A stretch of DNA of 64,000 bases from Cellvibrio sp. pealriver (GCF_001183545.1 NZ_KQ236688.1:2633149-2697148), one strand, 5' to 3'; shown: positions 1-9,272, numbered from the stretch's first letter. Made by a program: numbers and translations. The notes: generated by a model not told the origin, from the letters alone.

Positions 1-1211
1 TAGCGCCAAAATTCTGTGTCATCACGCGCGCTCAGTTTGTAATGGAGAATAATAAAATCGCGTACGCGCTCGTACTCCAACAGGGTCGTCTCATTAAATT
101 CACGCAGGATGCTGTCGTTATATTGCGCCGCAGCCAATAGCGAGCGGATTTTTTCAATGCCGGTTTGCACCAGTGCAATACTGGTACTTTCCAGCGGTTC
201 CAAAAACCCTGCCGCCAGGCCTATTGCAATACAGTTTTTATTCCACGCCTGTTTGCGCCGACCGGGCACAAATGCAATTTTGCGCGGCTCATGGAGCAAT
301 TCGCCCTGTACATTTTTAATCAGCATTTCACGCGCAATTTCATCGCGCATAAATTGGCTGGCAAATACATGGCCATTGCCATCGCGATGCTGCAGCGGAA
401 TTTTCCACTGCCAACCGGCGGGGCGCGCATTCACTTTGGTGTAAGAGTGAGGCACATCAACCGATTGGCTTTGCACCGCAAAAGCGCGGTCACAGAGCAA
501 CCAGTCAGTCCATTTTTCGTAACCGGTTTGCAAGGTTTCTTCAATCAGCAGGCCTTTGAAGCCGGAACAATCAATAAATAAATCGGCAGAAAAATGTGCG
601 CCGTAGTCCAACTGTACCGACTCAATAAAACCATCGCTTTCACGGCGCTGTACATGCGTGATTTTCGCATCAATCCGGCGCACGCCATTTTGTTCTGCAT
701 GTGTGCGCATTAGCCCCGCAAACAGGGTTGCATCAAAATGCAATGCCCAATCAAACACCGAGAGCGAAGAAGGAGGATTTATCGCAGGAAAGGTAAATTT
801 ATTGTGTTTGGCCAGCGCAACACCAAGCGAGTAATCGCCCAACTCAGAGGCCATATTTTTTTTGCGCAACTTCAACCAATAGTGATGGAAATCAGTTCCT
901 TTTAACGATTGACCATACACGCCAAAAGGATGAATAAAACTCGATCCGGGTTTGTGCCAATCATTAAATTGGATACCCAATTTACAGGTCGCGCGCGTCG
1001 CGCGGATAACATCAAGGTCACTTAAACCCAGATGGCGATAAAACTGGCGGATGGTGGGAATGGTTGCTTCACCGACACCTATAGTGCCAATTTCAGAAGA
1101 TTCGATCAGCGTAATATCAATTCGCTGTTTGAAGTGGTGCTTGAGGCTTGCTGCTGTCATCCAGCCTGCGGTGCCCCCACCAACAATAATAATGCTGTTT
1201 ACTGCACGCAT
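1..1211 (-). CDS. Flavin-dependent tryptophan halogenase family protein, 3' end cut off by the window edge
   Basis: The frame stays open from the ATG at 1211 to the left edge, giving about 403 visible residues of a protein that is usually near 500. It is a PrnA-type FAD-dependent halogenase. An FAD-binding GGGTAG motif lies at residues 11-16 and GVGEATIP at about 45-52. Lys77, in CKLGIQF, is at the position of the PrnA catalytic lysine. The diagnostic WxWxIP motif is present as WQWKIP, followed by LEPLEST. Family enzymes chlorinate or brominate an aromatic substrate using FADH2 from a separate reductase; none is seen here. It lies 146 bp downstream of a TonB-dependent receptor on the same strand and probably belongs to that uptake locus. 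The real substrate is unknown. No strong ribosome binding site precedes the ATG, but the FAD motif begins 10 residues in, as expected for the family. Confidence 0.9.
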   Translation of the reverse strand, partial: MRAVNSIIIVGGGTAGWMTAASLKHHFKQRIDITLIESSEIGTIGVGEATIPTIRQFYRHLGLSDLDVIRATRATCKLGIQFNDWHKPGSSFIHPFGVYGQSLKGTDFHHYWLKLRKKNMASELGDYSLGVALAKHNKFTFPAINPPSSLSVFDWALHFDATLFAGLMRTHAEQNGVRRIDAKITHVQRRESDGFIESVQLDYGAHFSADLFIDCSGFKGLLIEETLQTGYEKWTDWLLCDRAFAVQSQSVDVPHSYTKVNARPAGWQWKIPLQHRDGNGHVFASQFMRDEIAREMLIKNVQGELLHEPRKIAFVPGRRKQAWNKNCIAIGLAAGFLEPLESTSIALVQTGIEKIRSLLAAAQYNDSILREFNETTLLEYERVRDFIILHYKLSARDDTEFWR

Positions 1212-1283
1212 ATATTTGGGGTCGTTTATGTGAGGTCATTGTTATATTTTTATCCTGTGCGACTGCATCCTGCATCGCGCTGG

Positions 1284-1319
1284 ATTATCCCGGGCAGCAG
1301 TGTCTCTGCCCGGGATAAT
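1284..1319 (-). terminator. Strong stem-loop between receptor and halogenase genes
   Basis: Two perfect 14-base arms (1284-1297 and 1306-1319) flank an 8-base loop. The structure sits 38 bp past the receptor stop codon and before the halogenase start. There is no T-run on the minus-strand side, so it may act as an attenuator or an mRNA-stabilising hairpin rather than a full terminator. Confidence 0.6.
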
Positions 1320-1357
1320 GTTGTTGCCGTCTATCTAAACGCTAGTAAACACGCCTA

Positions 1358-4300
1358 TTAGAACTTGGCACGTACACCCAATGAGTAGCGCGCTTCGTTG
1401 TCATACACGAATGAAGCTTGCTCTACACCTTCTGCCAAGCGATAAACTTGTTTTTCGTCTTCGCTGGTCAAGTTAGCAGCCTGAGCATAAACAGTCACGT
1501 TTTCCAATACATCGTAGCTAACGTTCAGGTCTACATAGGTCGCACCCTTGGCAAAGGTTGCCAGGTTCAATGTGCCGTAATCTTGCACGAAGCGATCATC
1601 ACGGCTGTTCATTGCGATACGCGCCTGCAACTTGTCTTGTTGGTACCACACAATGAAGTTGTAAGTGTTTTCCGAGTTGTTGGCAAATGGATATTTTTCG
1701 CCAGTTACGTCAGAAGCCAAACCTGGACGCTCACTTGGCGAGTACGTGTAGTTAGCTTCAACACCGAAGTTGCTGAAGAAACCGTCGGTCACGTCGCTCA
1801 ATGCCAACTTGGCACCCAACTCAATCCCCTTAACTTCACCGCCTTTACCAACGACAGGACCATCACCGCGAATGGTGTAGGTTTTGCCGCGCGATACAAC
1901 CTGGATGTCACTTTGTTTTTGTTCAACAAAGGATTCGATCTCGACCAGATACGCACCCACGTTAAACATACTTGCTTCGCCGAAATAATATTCCGCCGAA
2001 ATGTCGTAGTTGTTGCTCAACCATGGATCAAGATTGATGTCCGCCTGTGAGTTCCAACCACTCGGGATACGTTGGGTTGAATCGTCCGGGTCTGGACCGG
2101 TGAAAATATTCAAGCTTGAACCATAGCGATACAGATCCAACTCTTGTTTATTTTTCGCCGCGCTCAAACGCAACTTAACATCGTCAGTCACATCCCACGC
2201 CAGGTTCAACGATGGCAACACATCGGTGCGGCTCTTGCTGTTGGTCTCGCGACCTGTGTAGTAATGCGAACCACCGTAAGCGCGCTGAACGCCAGTACTT
2301 TGATAAACGTTGGCTTCAATTTCAGCTTCGATCACTTTCACACCCGCCGTACCAGAGACCGGGCCTATTTCAAAGTTACCGACCAAATAGCTGCTGATTT
2401 CATTCAGCGATACGGTATAGCTGTTGGCTGGGCCAATGATTTTCTTGATGTCATTAAACGCTTTGCGGTTAAACGCTTCAGGATCATCAAAGGTGGTTGG
2501 ATCAACCGCCCAGAAACCGGGAATACCTTTGCCGTATTTACCCAAATCCGTTACGAATTGCAGCTTCTCGCCAAAGTGATCCAATGGTTGTGGAGGCAAC
2601 ACAAAGTAAGGTGTGAAGGTAGAAGGATCATTCGCATCCAAACGTTCACCCGCCGAACATTCTGCACCGCTACCGCCGCCGTCAAATTTCTGGTCGATAG
2701 AACGCCACATTGCATAACAACCTGTGAGGTTGCTGGCGTTGGGCAGATCAGGTCCAGTCAGGCGGTTGTTGGAGCCCACATAGAATTGCGCCCAGTAATC
2801 GTAAGCTTCTACATCGACTGTACGGGAGCTCGCACGCAAACCTACTTCTACGTCAGTGATGAAAGAATCTTCAAATTTATAATTGAGATGACCACTGATG
2901 GCTTTGAGTTTTGCAGAGGTGTCGTTGTCTTGTTCCAACTGCTCACCTTCCATAATCCAACTGTCTTTGTTGGCCATGTAAGTGGCAAGGGATTTCTCGC
3001 CGGAAGCATCCGTCAAACCACCGGCGATGGGTTGATCCCATCCACTCCAGGTGTGTTTGAAACCATTGAGTTTCATATTCAACAATGGATCTTCATCGTA
3101 ACCTTTCGGGTTAGGCAATACGAAGCGGCCGCCATTCACACCCACTTTATCCAGATGATCCGGATCAAGTGTCAGGCCATATTGCTCAACCACATCTTTT
3201 GGATAGAAGTGACCATACAAACGCTGGACGGTATTGCCACGGAAGCTGTTGATACCGCCTTGTGCGGTGGCGAACAACACATTGTTATAGGCCTCTGCAT
3301 TGGTACCACGCAAACCACCGGTGAGTGCGCCATCGTTATCAAAATTCAATTCCACGTTGATGTTGGTAGAACCTGAATCGATAACGCGGTTACCACCGAT
3401 CGATTGCAACCACAGCGGCTCTACGCTGAACTCGTCAGCAATAATCCACTCGCGGCCATCTTTACCGGTGATAGAGTCAGAGCTGCTGGTAGGCACAGCG
3501 ATTTGCGCACCGGTCCAACCATTTTGGTATTGGTCATCAAACATGGCCTGACGCTCAGCGCTCAGCGCAGTCATGCCCTGCCAGCGGTTGGAAATATTCA
3601 GACCCACTTCGCGTTGATATTCTTTGGCTTGGGTGTGGAATGCCTCTACTACCAACTCCAGGCCATTACCCAGATCCGCTTGCAACGCGCCATTAATACC
3701 ATCGCGGTTGCGCTCGTTCGCTGAGCGCGAGAAGCGATAACCATGGTTATGGTTTGCCATCCACTTACCGTCAAACGCACTGTCTGGCCCCATTTGGTAA
3801 CCCGCAGGATCACCTGCGCGGCCAGCGTAATCGTTAGCGAGGTTTTTGGAGCCGGTCACGCCGGACAACATTACCCCCAGATTGTCACTGCGCCAGTTAA
3901 TCAATGCGTTGAACGTGCTATCCATTTCATCGCTGATTTCACCGTTAGACAGGTCGTAACCGCCCGCAGCGCTAAAGCCTTCCTTGAAGTCCATTGGACG
4001 GAAGGTTTTGATATCGATAGTACCGGTAATACCCGATACCTTATTGCTCACATCGAGACTTTTGTACACATCGGCTGCACGCAACAATTGCGCAGGCACA
4101 TCACCAAAGTCAGGTTGTGCACCGGCAAGGTTACCTGCCGCCAGGAATTGTTCGCCGTTCAGCATCACCGCAACCTGATCAAGGCCGCGCACGCTCAAAC
4201 GTCCACCTTCACCCGCACTGCGCTGGATTTGTACACCGGTGATACGTTGCAATGAGTCAGTGATGGTTACGTCGGGCAGCTTACCGACATCTTCTGCAGA

Positions 4301-4498
4301 AATGCCGTCAACTATCGATTTTGCTTCGCGCTTGGTGTTGATCGCATTTTGTTGCGCCCCTTTCACCCCAAGTACTACTACTTCTTCAATCGCATCGTCG
4401 TTGGATTGTGCAAATACCTGAGTTCCCAAGCCGAATGCAGCGTAGGAAGCAATTGCACTGGCGATGAGTTTTTTCTTAAAGCCTCGCTTCGTGTTCAT
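1358..4498 (-). CDS. TonB-dependent receptor, large carbohydrate-type
   Basis: This 1046-residue outer-membrane receptor starts with a signal peptide ending near the AQS at about residue 32. It continues with a TonB-box-like segment (EEVVVLG, about residues 38-44), a plug domain with DSLQRITGVQI and SVRGL, and a long beta-barrel ending in the aromatic residue of SLGVRAKF. The size and style match the proteobacterial receptors that import oligosaccharides across the outer membrane using TonB energy. The ATG at 4498 has GGAGAAG just upstream. The next gene downstream is a flavin halogenase, and a sugar-type MFS transporter is divergent, so a sugar or glycoside substrate is inferred. Nothing in the sequence identifies the ligand. 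LacI-type palindromes 350-450 bp upstream suggest carbohydrate-responsive repression. Confidence 0.92.
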   Translation of the reverse strand: MNTKRGFKKKLIASAIASYAAFGLGTQVFAQSNDDAIEEVVVLGVKGAQQNAINTKREAKSIVDGISAEDVGKLPDVTITDSLQRITGVQIQRSAGEGGRLSVRGLDQVAVMLNGEQFLAAGNLAGAQPDFGDVPAQLLRAADVYKSLDVSNKVSGITGTIDIKTFRPMDFKEGFSAAGGYDLSNGEISDEMDSTFNALINWRSDNLGVMLSGVTGSKNLANDYAGRAGDPAGYQMGPDSAFDGKWMANHNHGYRFSRSANERNRDGINGALQADLGNGLELVVEAFHTQAKEYQREVGLNISNRWQGMTALSAERQAMFDDQYQNGWTGAQIAVPTSSSDSITGKDGREWIIADEFSVEPLWLQSIGGNRVIDSGSTNINVELNFDNDGALTGGLRGTNAEAYNNVLFATAQGGINSFRGNTVQRLYGHFYPKDVVEQYGLTLDPDHLDKVGVNGGRFVLPNPKGYDEDPLLNMKLNGFKHTWSGWDQPIAGGLTDASGEKSLATYMANKDSWIMEGEQLEQDNDTSAKLKAISGHLNYKFEDSFITDVEVGLRASSRTVDVEAYDYWAQFYVGSNNRLTGPDLPNASNLTGCYAMWRSIDQKFDGGGSGAECSAGERLDANDPSTFTPYFVLPPQPLDHFGEKLQFVTDLGKYGKGIPGFWAVDPTTFDDPEAFNRKAFNDIKKIIGPANSYTVSLNEISSYLVGNFEIGPVSGTAGVKVIEAEIEANVYQSTGVQRAYGGSHYYTGRETNSKSRTDVLPSLNLAWDVTDDVKLRLSAAKNKQELDLYRYGSSLNIFTGPDPDDSTQRIPSGWNSQADINLDPWLSNNYDISAEYYFGEASMFNVGAYLVEIESFVEQKQSDIQVVSRGKTYTIRGDGPVVGKGGEVKGIELGAKLALSDVTDGFFSNFGVEANYTYSPSERPGLASDVTGEKYPFANNSENTYNFIVWYQQDKLQARIAMNSRDDRFVQDYGTLNLATFAKGATYVDLNVSYDVLENVTVYAQAANLTSEDEKQVYRLAEGVEQASFVYDNEARYSLGVRAKF

Positions 4499-4843
4499 GG
4501 ACTTCTCCGTTTACCGATTTATGGAATTATTGTTAACACGTTTAATAGCCATCCTGTAAACCTTGCGCACCCAACACAAAAATTATCAGGTAACGCAAAT
4601 CATCCCACAGGAGAAAGGATGAATCCGATGTTATAAATTTTTTGAAAAAATGCTCATCAATGAAATGTATGTTGAGACAGCAACAGCGATGCGGGAGCCA
4701 TTGGAGAAAGCCGGTATTTTTATACTTAAAGTCCTAATGACAACGTGCGATTTTATCCCGGGAAACTGCTGTAATCTTTTAATTTTTATCATCTTAATGA
4801 CGGCAATCGCACAATGTCCATAGCTAAAAACAGCCTAGCAAAA

Positions 4844-4879
4844 AAGAAATCGTTTTCAATTTTTTGAAATCGATTTCAA
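4844..4879. promoter_or_regulatory. Pair of LacI-family operator-like sites 20 bp apart
   Basis: The site at 4864-4879 is a perfect 16-bp palindrome, TTGAAATCGATTTCAA. The site at 4844-4859 matches it with three differences (AAGAAATCGTTTTCAA). Their central CG steps are 20 bp apart, close to two helical turns, so bound dimers would lie on the same face. The form TGAAA-nCGn-TTTCA is typical of LacI-family sugar regulators. No lacI-type gene is in the window. Confidence 0.6.
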
Positions 4880-4915
4880 CTTAAATTTATTTTTAAAATT
4901 TAAAATTGGTTTTTA

Positions 4916-4951
4916 AAAAACATTTCTGAAAACGTTTTCAGAAATGTTTTT
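4916..4951. promoter_or_regulatory. 36-bp perfect palindrome with LacI-type core
   Basis: A perfect palindrome with core CTGAAAACGTTTTCAG and outer arms extending through ACATTT to runs of five A and five T. The core has the same TGAAA-nCGn-TTTCA form as the sites at 4844-4879, which supports a shared LacI-family regulator. The symmetry and flanking A/T runs would also let the RNA fold as a bidirectional terminator-like hairpin, so the two roles cannot be separated by eye. Confidence 0.6.
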
Positions 4952-5325
4952 GCAGAATAAATTTCATGGATAAATTTCTGCGCGCGCCAGATAAAAAACC
5001 AAAACACTCACACATCAATTGCGGCATAAATTAATGCACAAGTACGGCACAACATTAAAAATGTGCGTAGACGATGAATGTAATAGGAGCAACCAGCAAC
5101 ACGCACAAACAAGAACGACACCACGTAAATGCGCGCGCAGCTCATTTGCAACAGTTACCGTTGTACACAACCAATGCACGGCACCTAACTCGGTGATACA
5201 CATCCACCCAGCAAGAAAAATAAAAAGCCTCGGTTGTTTTCGCTATAATCACGCCACCTGTACCACGCCGCCCGGCAGCCGCGCACATGCCTTGGGTAGA
5301 TAACAACCATAACCAGACAGGATGT

Positions 5326-6819
5326 ATGCAACACAAACCCACCCTCAGTTTTTGGCAGATCTGGAACCTCTGTTTTGGTTTTTTTGGTATCCAGTTTGGC
5401 TTTGCCTTGCAAAATGCCAACGTCAGCCGGATCTTCCAGATCCTTGGTGCGCCCATAGAGGAAATCCCCATCTTATGGGTCGCGGCACCTATCACGGGTT
5501 TGTTAATCCAACCGATCATCGGTTATATGAGCGACAGGACATGGAACCGCTATGGCCGTCGCCGCCCCTATATTTTGACGGGTGCCATATTGGCGACACT
5601 GGCATTGGTGGTGATGCCCAACTCGCCCACGCTGTGGATTGCCGCTGGAATGTTGTGGGTGCTGGATGCATCGCTGAATATCGCCCTTGGCCCTTCCATT
5701 GCGCTGATCAGCGACATGCTGCCGGAAGAGCAACGCGCCCCCGGATTTTCAATGCAGAGTTTTTTTATTGGCGTGAGTGCGGTTGTTGCATCGGCATTGC
5801 CGTGGATTTTCAGCAACTGGATGGATATCGCCAATACCGCTCCTCACGGGCATGTCCCGCCCTCGGTGACCTACGCTTTTTACGCAGGTGCCGCGCTGCT
5901 GCTGTGTAGTCTGCTGTGGTCAGCGCTATCAACACGCGAATACAGCCCGGAACAAATCGCCTTATTTCAACGCTGGCACGATCAACACAGCAGCGCTGAT
6001 GACCAGCGCCAATATTCCGGTTTCATCCGCTGGGGTTATAGATTGGGTGCCGCAGGTGTTGCTCTCAGCGCGACAATCGCCATCGCACAATTGGATCCAA
6101 AACTCTATGTGTTGAGCATCGGCATTTTTTTATTTGGCTTGCTACAGTTGGCTGCCGGGCAATTACAACAGGCAGGCAAAACCGATAACGCGCTCTACCA
6201 AATAACGCGCGATATGGTGTTGATGCCACGCACCATGAAGCAATTAGCACTGGTGCAATGCCTGTCGTGGTTCGCACTGTTTTCGATGTGGATTTACAGC
6301 ACCGCCGCTGTGACTGCGCATCACTATCACAGCAATGATCCCAGCTCCCACGCTTACAACGAAGGCGCAGATTGGGTGGGTATTTTATTTGCCGCTTACA
6401 ACGGCTTTGCAGCTCTGGCGGCGGTATTCATTCCGGTACTGGTAAAAAAAACCAATCGCAAAATTACCCATATGATTAACCTCTGCCTGGGTGCAGCGGG
6501 ATTGATATCGTTTATTGTTATCCGCGATCCGCAATGGTTATTGCTGTCGATGGTAGGGGTTGGTTTTGCGTGGGCCTCTATATTGGCATTGCCGCTGGCG
6601 ATTTTAAGCAGCGCCCTTCCGCCCACAAAAATGGGCGTGTATGCGGGAATTTATAATTTTTTTATTGTCATACCCCAGATACTGGCATCGAGCATACTGG
6701 CAATCATGATCAGCAAATTATTCGGTGGCCAGCCTATTTATGCGCTGGTGTGCGCCGGTGTGTTTATGATCCTTGCCGCGATTGCCACTGCCTTTGTCGA
6801 TGACCCCGGCAATCCCTAA
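5326..6819 (+). CDS. MFS sugar transporter (SLC45/GPH-like)
   Basis: A 497-residue inner-membrane transporter of the major facilitator superfamily with about twelve hydrophobic segments. The N-terminus (PTLSFWQIWNLCFGFFGIQF) is typical of the MFS branch related to SLC45 and sucrose/maltose carriers, which co-locate with TonB receptors in Cellvibrio and Xanthomonas relatives. A cytoplasmic DRTWNRYGRRRPY loop is present after the second transmembrane segment. The start was placed at 5326, not at an upstream in-frame ATG at 5287, because AGGA lies four bases before it and the family signature begins there. It is divergent from the receptor at 1358-4498 and probably carries the same disaccharide or oligosaccharide across the inner membrane. 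Substrate not determined. Confidence 0.88.
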   Translation: MQHKPTLSFWQIWNLCFGFFGIQFGFALQNANVSRIFQILGAPIEEIPILWVAAPITGLLIQPIIGYMSDRTWNRYGRRRPYILTGAILATLALVVMPNSPTLWIAAGMLWVLDASLNIALGPSIALISDMLPEEQRAPGFSMQSFFIGVSAVVASALPWIFSNWMDIANTAPHGHVPPSVTYAFYAGAALLLCSLLWSALSTREYSPEQIALFQRWHDQHSSADDQRQYSGFIRWGYRLGAAGVALSATIAIAQLDPKLYVLSIGIFLFGLLQLAAGQLQQAGKTDNALYQITRDMVLMPRTMKQLALVQCLSWFALFSMWIYSTAAVTAHHYHSNDPSSHAYNEGADWVGILFAAYNGFAALAAVFIPVLVKKTNRKITHMINLCLGAAGLISFIVIRDPQWLLLSMVGVGFAWASILALPLAILSSALPPTKMGVYAGIYNFFIVIPQILASSILAIMISKLFGGQPIYALVCAGVFMILAAIATAFVDDPGNP

Positions 6820-6857
6820 CGCCATTTATTTGCCATTTATTTATAAAGACGACCAAT

Positions 6858-8093
6858 ATGCCAGCCAGTATTGAAACACTCATCCATGGAATTTATCGCA
6901 CTGAATCGCGGCGCGTATTGGCAACACTGATTCGTTTGTTAAAAGATTTCGATCTCGCCGAAGAAGCATTACAAGATGCGTTCACCGCCGCACTGCAACA
7001 ATGGCCGCATGACGGTGTCCCCAACAATCCGCGCGCATGGCTGGTATCCACCGGGCGCTTCAAAGCAATCGACCAATTGCGCCGCCGCGCAAAATTCCAC
7101 GTATCGCTGGAAGATGTGATCGAGCAACTGGAAGAAGAAACATTTGAGCAAGATGACGAACACAATCATCATCTTGAAGATGACCAGTTGCGGCTGATCT
7201 TCACCTGCTGTCACCCAAGCCTCGCACCGGAAGCACAAATGGCGCTCACCCTGCGCGAAGTCTGCGGGCTTACCACCGAGGCCATTGCGCGCGCATTTCT
7301 CACCACGCCCAGCACGCTGGCACAACGCATTGTGCGCGCTAAAAATAAAATCCGCGATGCACACATTCCCTACGAAATTCCCGCGCGCAGCGAATTACCA
7401 ACGCGCCTCGATAGCGTACTGCACGTTATTTATTTGGTGTTCAATGAAGGCTATTCCGCTTCCTCCGGCAGCGAACTCATTCGTCAGGAACTTGCGCAAG
7501 AAGCGATACGACTGGGGCGATTGCTCGCCCAGCTATTACCAGACGCTGAAGTATTGGGCTTGCTTGCGCTTATGCTGATACAAGATTCGCGCAAGCACGC
7601 GCGCACCGACAATAATGGCGATTTGATTCGCTTGGAAGATCAGGACCGTTCGCGCTGGGATAGCGAGCAAATTGCCGAAGGCTCCGCCTTAATACAGCGC
7701 GCACTCAGCAGCGGCAACGCCGATGTGTATTGCCTACAAGCGGCTATTGCCGCGTTGCATGCTGAGGCGCGCAGTTTTGAGCAAACTGATTGGCAAGAAA
7801 TTTGTGGTTTCTACGATTTATTATTGATCCGCAATCCATCGCCAGTGATAGAACTCAATCGCGCCGTCGCCATTGCCCACCGCGACGGTGCAGCACAAGG
7901 CTTGGCGCTACTGGATGATTTGCTCGCACGCAAACAACTGACGGATTACCATTTATTGCACGCAGCGCGCGCTGAATTCTTATCACAATTACAGCGCACA
8001 TCTGAAGCAAAAAGCGCCTACGAAAAAGCACTGCAACTGACCACACAAGAACCGGAACTCCGCTTTTTGCGCAGCAAGCTCAACGCGTTGTGA
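6858..8093 (+). CDS. ECF42-type RNA polymerase sigma factor
   Basis: This 411-residue protein has a sigma-70 region 2 (about residues 10-85, with DLAEEALQDAF and NNPRAWL) and a region 4 (about 111-165, with LTLREVCGLTTEAIARAF). A long helical C-terminal half follows, rich in TPR-like helices. That layout marks the ECF42 group, which lacks a classical anti-sigma factor and is controlled by its C-terminal extension. ECF42 genes usually sit with DGPF/YCII-family genes; here one is encoded at 12298-12681. No anti-sigma gene is adjacent. It is 38 bp downstream of the sugar transporter but functionally unrelated. Candidate targets are the two promoters at 8538-8564 and 11333-11359. Confidence 0.9.
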   Translation: MPASIETLIHGIYRTESRRVLATLIRLLKDFDLAEEALQDAFTAALQQWPHDGVPNNPRAWLVSTGRFKAIDQLRRRAKFHVSLEDVIEQLEEETFEQDDEHNHHLEDDQLRLIFTCCHPSLAPEAQMALTLREVCGLTTEAIARAFLTTPSTLAQRIVRAKNKIRDAHIPYEIPARSELPTRLDSVLHVIYLVFNEGYSASSGSELIRQELAQEAIRLGRLLAQLLPDAEVLGLLALMLIQDSRKHARTDNNGDLIRLEDQDRSRWDSEQIAEGSALIQRALSSGNADVYCLQAAIAALHAEARSFEQTDWQEICGFYDLLLIRNPSPVIELNRAVAIAHRDGAAQGLALLDDLLARKQLTDYHLLHAARAEFLSQLQRTSEAKSAYEKALQLTTQEPELRFLRSKLNAL

Positions 8094-8114
8094 TTTTGCT
8101 GTGAGTGCGCAGAC

Positions 8115-8462
8115 TTAAACGTCCTTCCCGTTATAGTGATGCACGGGAATAGAATCCAGATCGATTCCTTCAATACAACGAATATTAATCGCCGCCACTT
8201 TATTACCCGCAGGATCAGCCCCTTCTGCAAACGGGCTAACACCACATATCTGGCAGAACTTATGGTGAATGACGTGTTTGTTAAACGAATAACTACCAAT
8301 ATTCTCGCTCGATGTCAGTAATTTGAACGCACTGAAAGGGGCGAACCACAAGAGCGATCCCTTGCGCTGGCATATCGAACAATTACATGCCAATCCCGAA
8401 TCAATATCGCCTTCCACTTCAAAACGAATATTACCGCAGTGACAGCTACCGATGTTTTTCAT
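8115..8462 (-). CDS. GFA/CENP-V-fold zinc protein
   Basis: A 115-residue protein of the glutathione-dependent formaldehyde-activating enzyme (GFA) fold. The zinc-ligand cysteines are all visible: Cys7 and Cys9 in SCHCGN, Cys26, Cys28 and Cys31 in CNCSICQRKG, and Cys70 and Cys73 in FCQICG. The start is at 8462, where AAAGGAG lies seven bases upstream; an upstream in-frame start at 8492 lacks this. It converges on the sigma factor gene, with stops 21 bp apart. An ECF42-type promoter at 8538-8564 points at it, suggesting it belongs to that regulon. Many members of this family are not true formaldehyde enzymes, so the reaction is unknown. Confidence 0.87.
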   Translation of the reverse strand: MKNIGSCHCGNIRFEVEGDIDSGLACNCSICQRKGSLLWFAPFSAFKLLTSSENIGSYSFNKHVIHHKFCQICGVSPFAEGADPAGNKVAAINIRCIEGIDLDSIPVHHYNGKDV

Positions 8463-8537
8463 AAAAATCTCCTTTCTGTTGATAACAATCAAACCGTTTG
8501 TTAGCTCAAGTATTTATTGAGTCGTTCGCAGTAGTTA

Positions 8538-8564
8538 GTCGAACCGGGACTATCATTTTCGACT
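8538..8564 (-). promoter_or_regulatory. ECF42-type promoter for the GFA gene
   Basis: On the minus strand the sequence reads AGTCGA, 17 bases, CGAC. It differs by one base from the site at 11333-11359 and has the same spacing. The ECF42 consensus is, from memory, TGTCGA with a CGAC-like -10. It overlaps the 3' end of the deacetylase gene and lies about 75 bp before the GFA start codon. Confidence 0.6.
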
Positions 8565-9263
8565 AGTCAATGTTAATAAATCATTCACGGTAACAAAGCG
8601 ATACCCCTGCGCTTTCAATTCGCGAATGATACTGGGCACGGCATCCATTGATGTCTGGCCCGATGGATACATGACGTGCAGCAAAATAATTGATCCCGGC
8701 TTGGCTTCTGCCACTACGTGTTCGGTGATTTTTTCACTACTGGCACTAACCTCGGAGAAAGTTTCCGGTTCTATATCCCAGATAATGGTAGTGATATTGT
8801 TGCGCTGCAAATATAACGGCAGCATCAGTAATTTTTTACCATAAGGCGGGCGAAATACGATTTCGCTTTTATATCCAAGATTGAGGATTAATTCGTTGGT
8901 TTTAGCAACCTCATTGGCAACAGCCTGATAAGACATAAACACCATACGTGGGTGAGAATAGGAGTGATTGCCAATTTGATGCCCAGCAGCGATTAATTTT
9001 TTTGCTCCGTCCGGATATCGCTCCATCTCACGCCCTGTGAGAAAGAAAGTCGCCGGGATTTGTTCCTGCGCTAGAATACTAATGATTTTTTCTGTCGCCC
9101 CCGGTAGCGGGCCATCATCAAATGTCAGTGCAATTATTTTTTCGTCTGTATCTACGCGATTAACAATTTCACCAAACAGTTGAAAATCCCGGCTTTTACT
9201 GATGTTAAAAACAACCGCCATTAGCAGCACCAGAGTAACGAATCCTATCGCAACGTATCTCAC
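8553..9263 (-). CDS. Polysaccharide deacetylase (NodB domain)
   Basis: This 236-residue protein has an N-terminal membrane anchor (about residues 4-21) and a carbohydrate esterase family 4 domain. The conserved motifs are in order: TFDDGP (residues 47-52, catalytic base and metal Asp), HSYSH (His100 and His104, metal ligands), RPPYG (138-142), a WDIEPE segment and LLHVMY near the end. Family members remove acetyl groups from chitin-type oligomers, peptidoglycan or acetylated polysaccharides; the anchor implies action in the periplasm. The start codon is GTG at 9263, preceded by GAGGG. It lies 9 bp after a 35-codon gene and downstream of the antiporter gene on the same strand, so the three may be co-transcribed. 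Confidence 0.88.
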   Translation of the reverse strand: MRYVAIGFVTLVLLMAVVFNISKSRDFQLFGEIVNRVDTDEKIIALTFDDGPLPGATEKIISILAQEQIPATFFLTGREMERYPDGAKKLIAAGHQIGNHSYSHPRMVFMSYQAVANEVAKTNELILNLGYKSEIVFRPPYGKKLLMLPLYLQRNNITTIIWDIEPETFSEVSASSEKITEHVVAEAKPGSIILLHVMYPSGQTSMDAVPSIIRELKAQGYRFVTVNDLLTLTSRK

Positions 9264-9272
9264 ATTAAACCC

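Larger units (their letters stand above)
4499..5325. promoter_or_regulatory. Long AT-rich divergent control region
   Basis: This 827-bp stretch separates a receptor gene (minus) from a sugar transporter gene (plus). No convincing gene was found: the open frames here have atypical composition and no ribosome binding sites. It carries three LacI-type palindromes between 4844 and 4951, listed separately. The length leaves room for a 5' leader or a small RNA, but nothing specific could be recognised. Confidence 0.6.

Noticed and set aside
2144..3376. 410-codon plus-strand frame inside the first receptor gene
   Set aside because: It is the antisense shadow of a clear receptor gene with signal peptide, plug and barrel on the other strand.
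5019..5303. Possible gene of 94 codons in the divergent region before the sugar transporter
   Set aside because: It has no ribosome binding site, the composition is unlike neighbouring genes, and it runs into the transporter start.
6796..6825. TGTCGA near the end of the sugar transporter gene, close to the sigma factor start, as a self-regulating ECF42 promoter
   Set aside because: It encodes part of the transporter protein and no CGAC lies 16-17 bases downstream.
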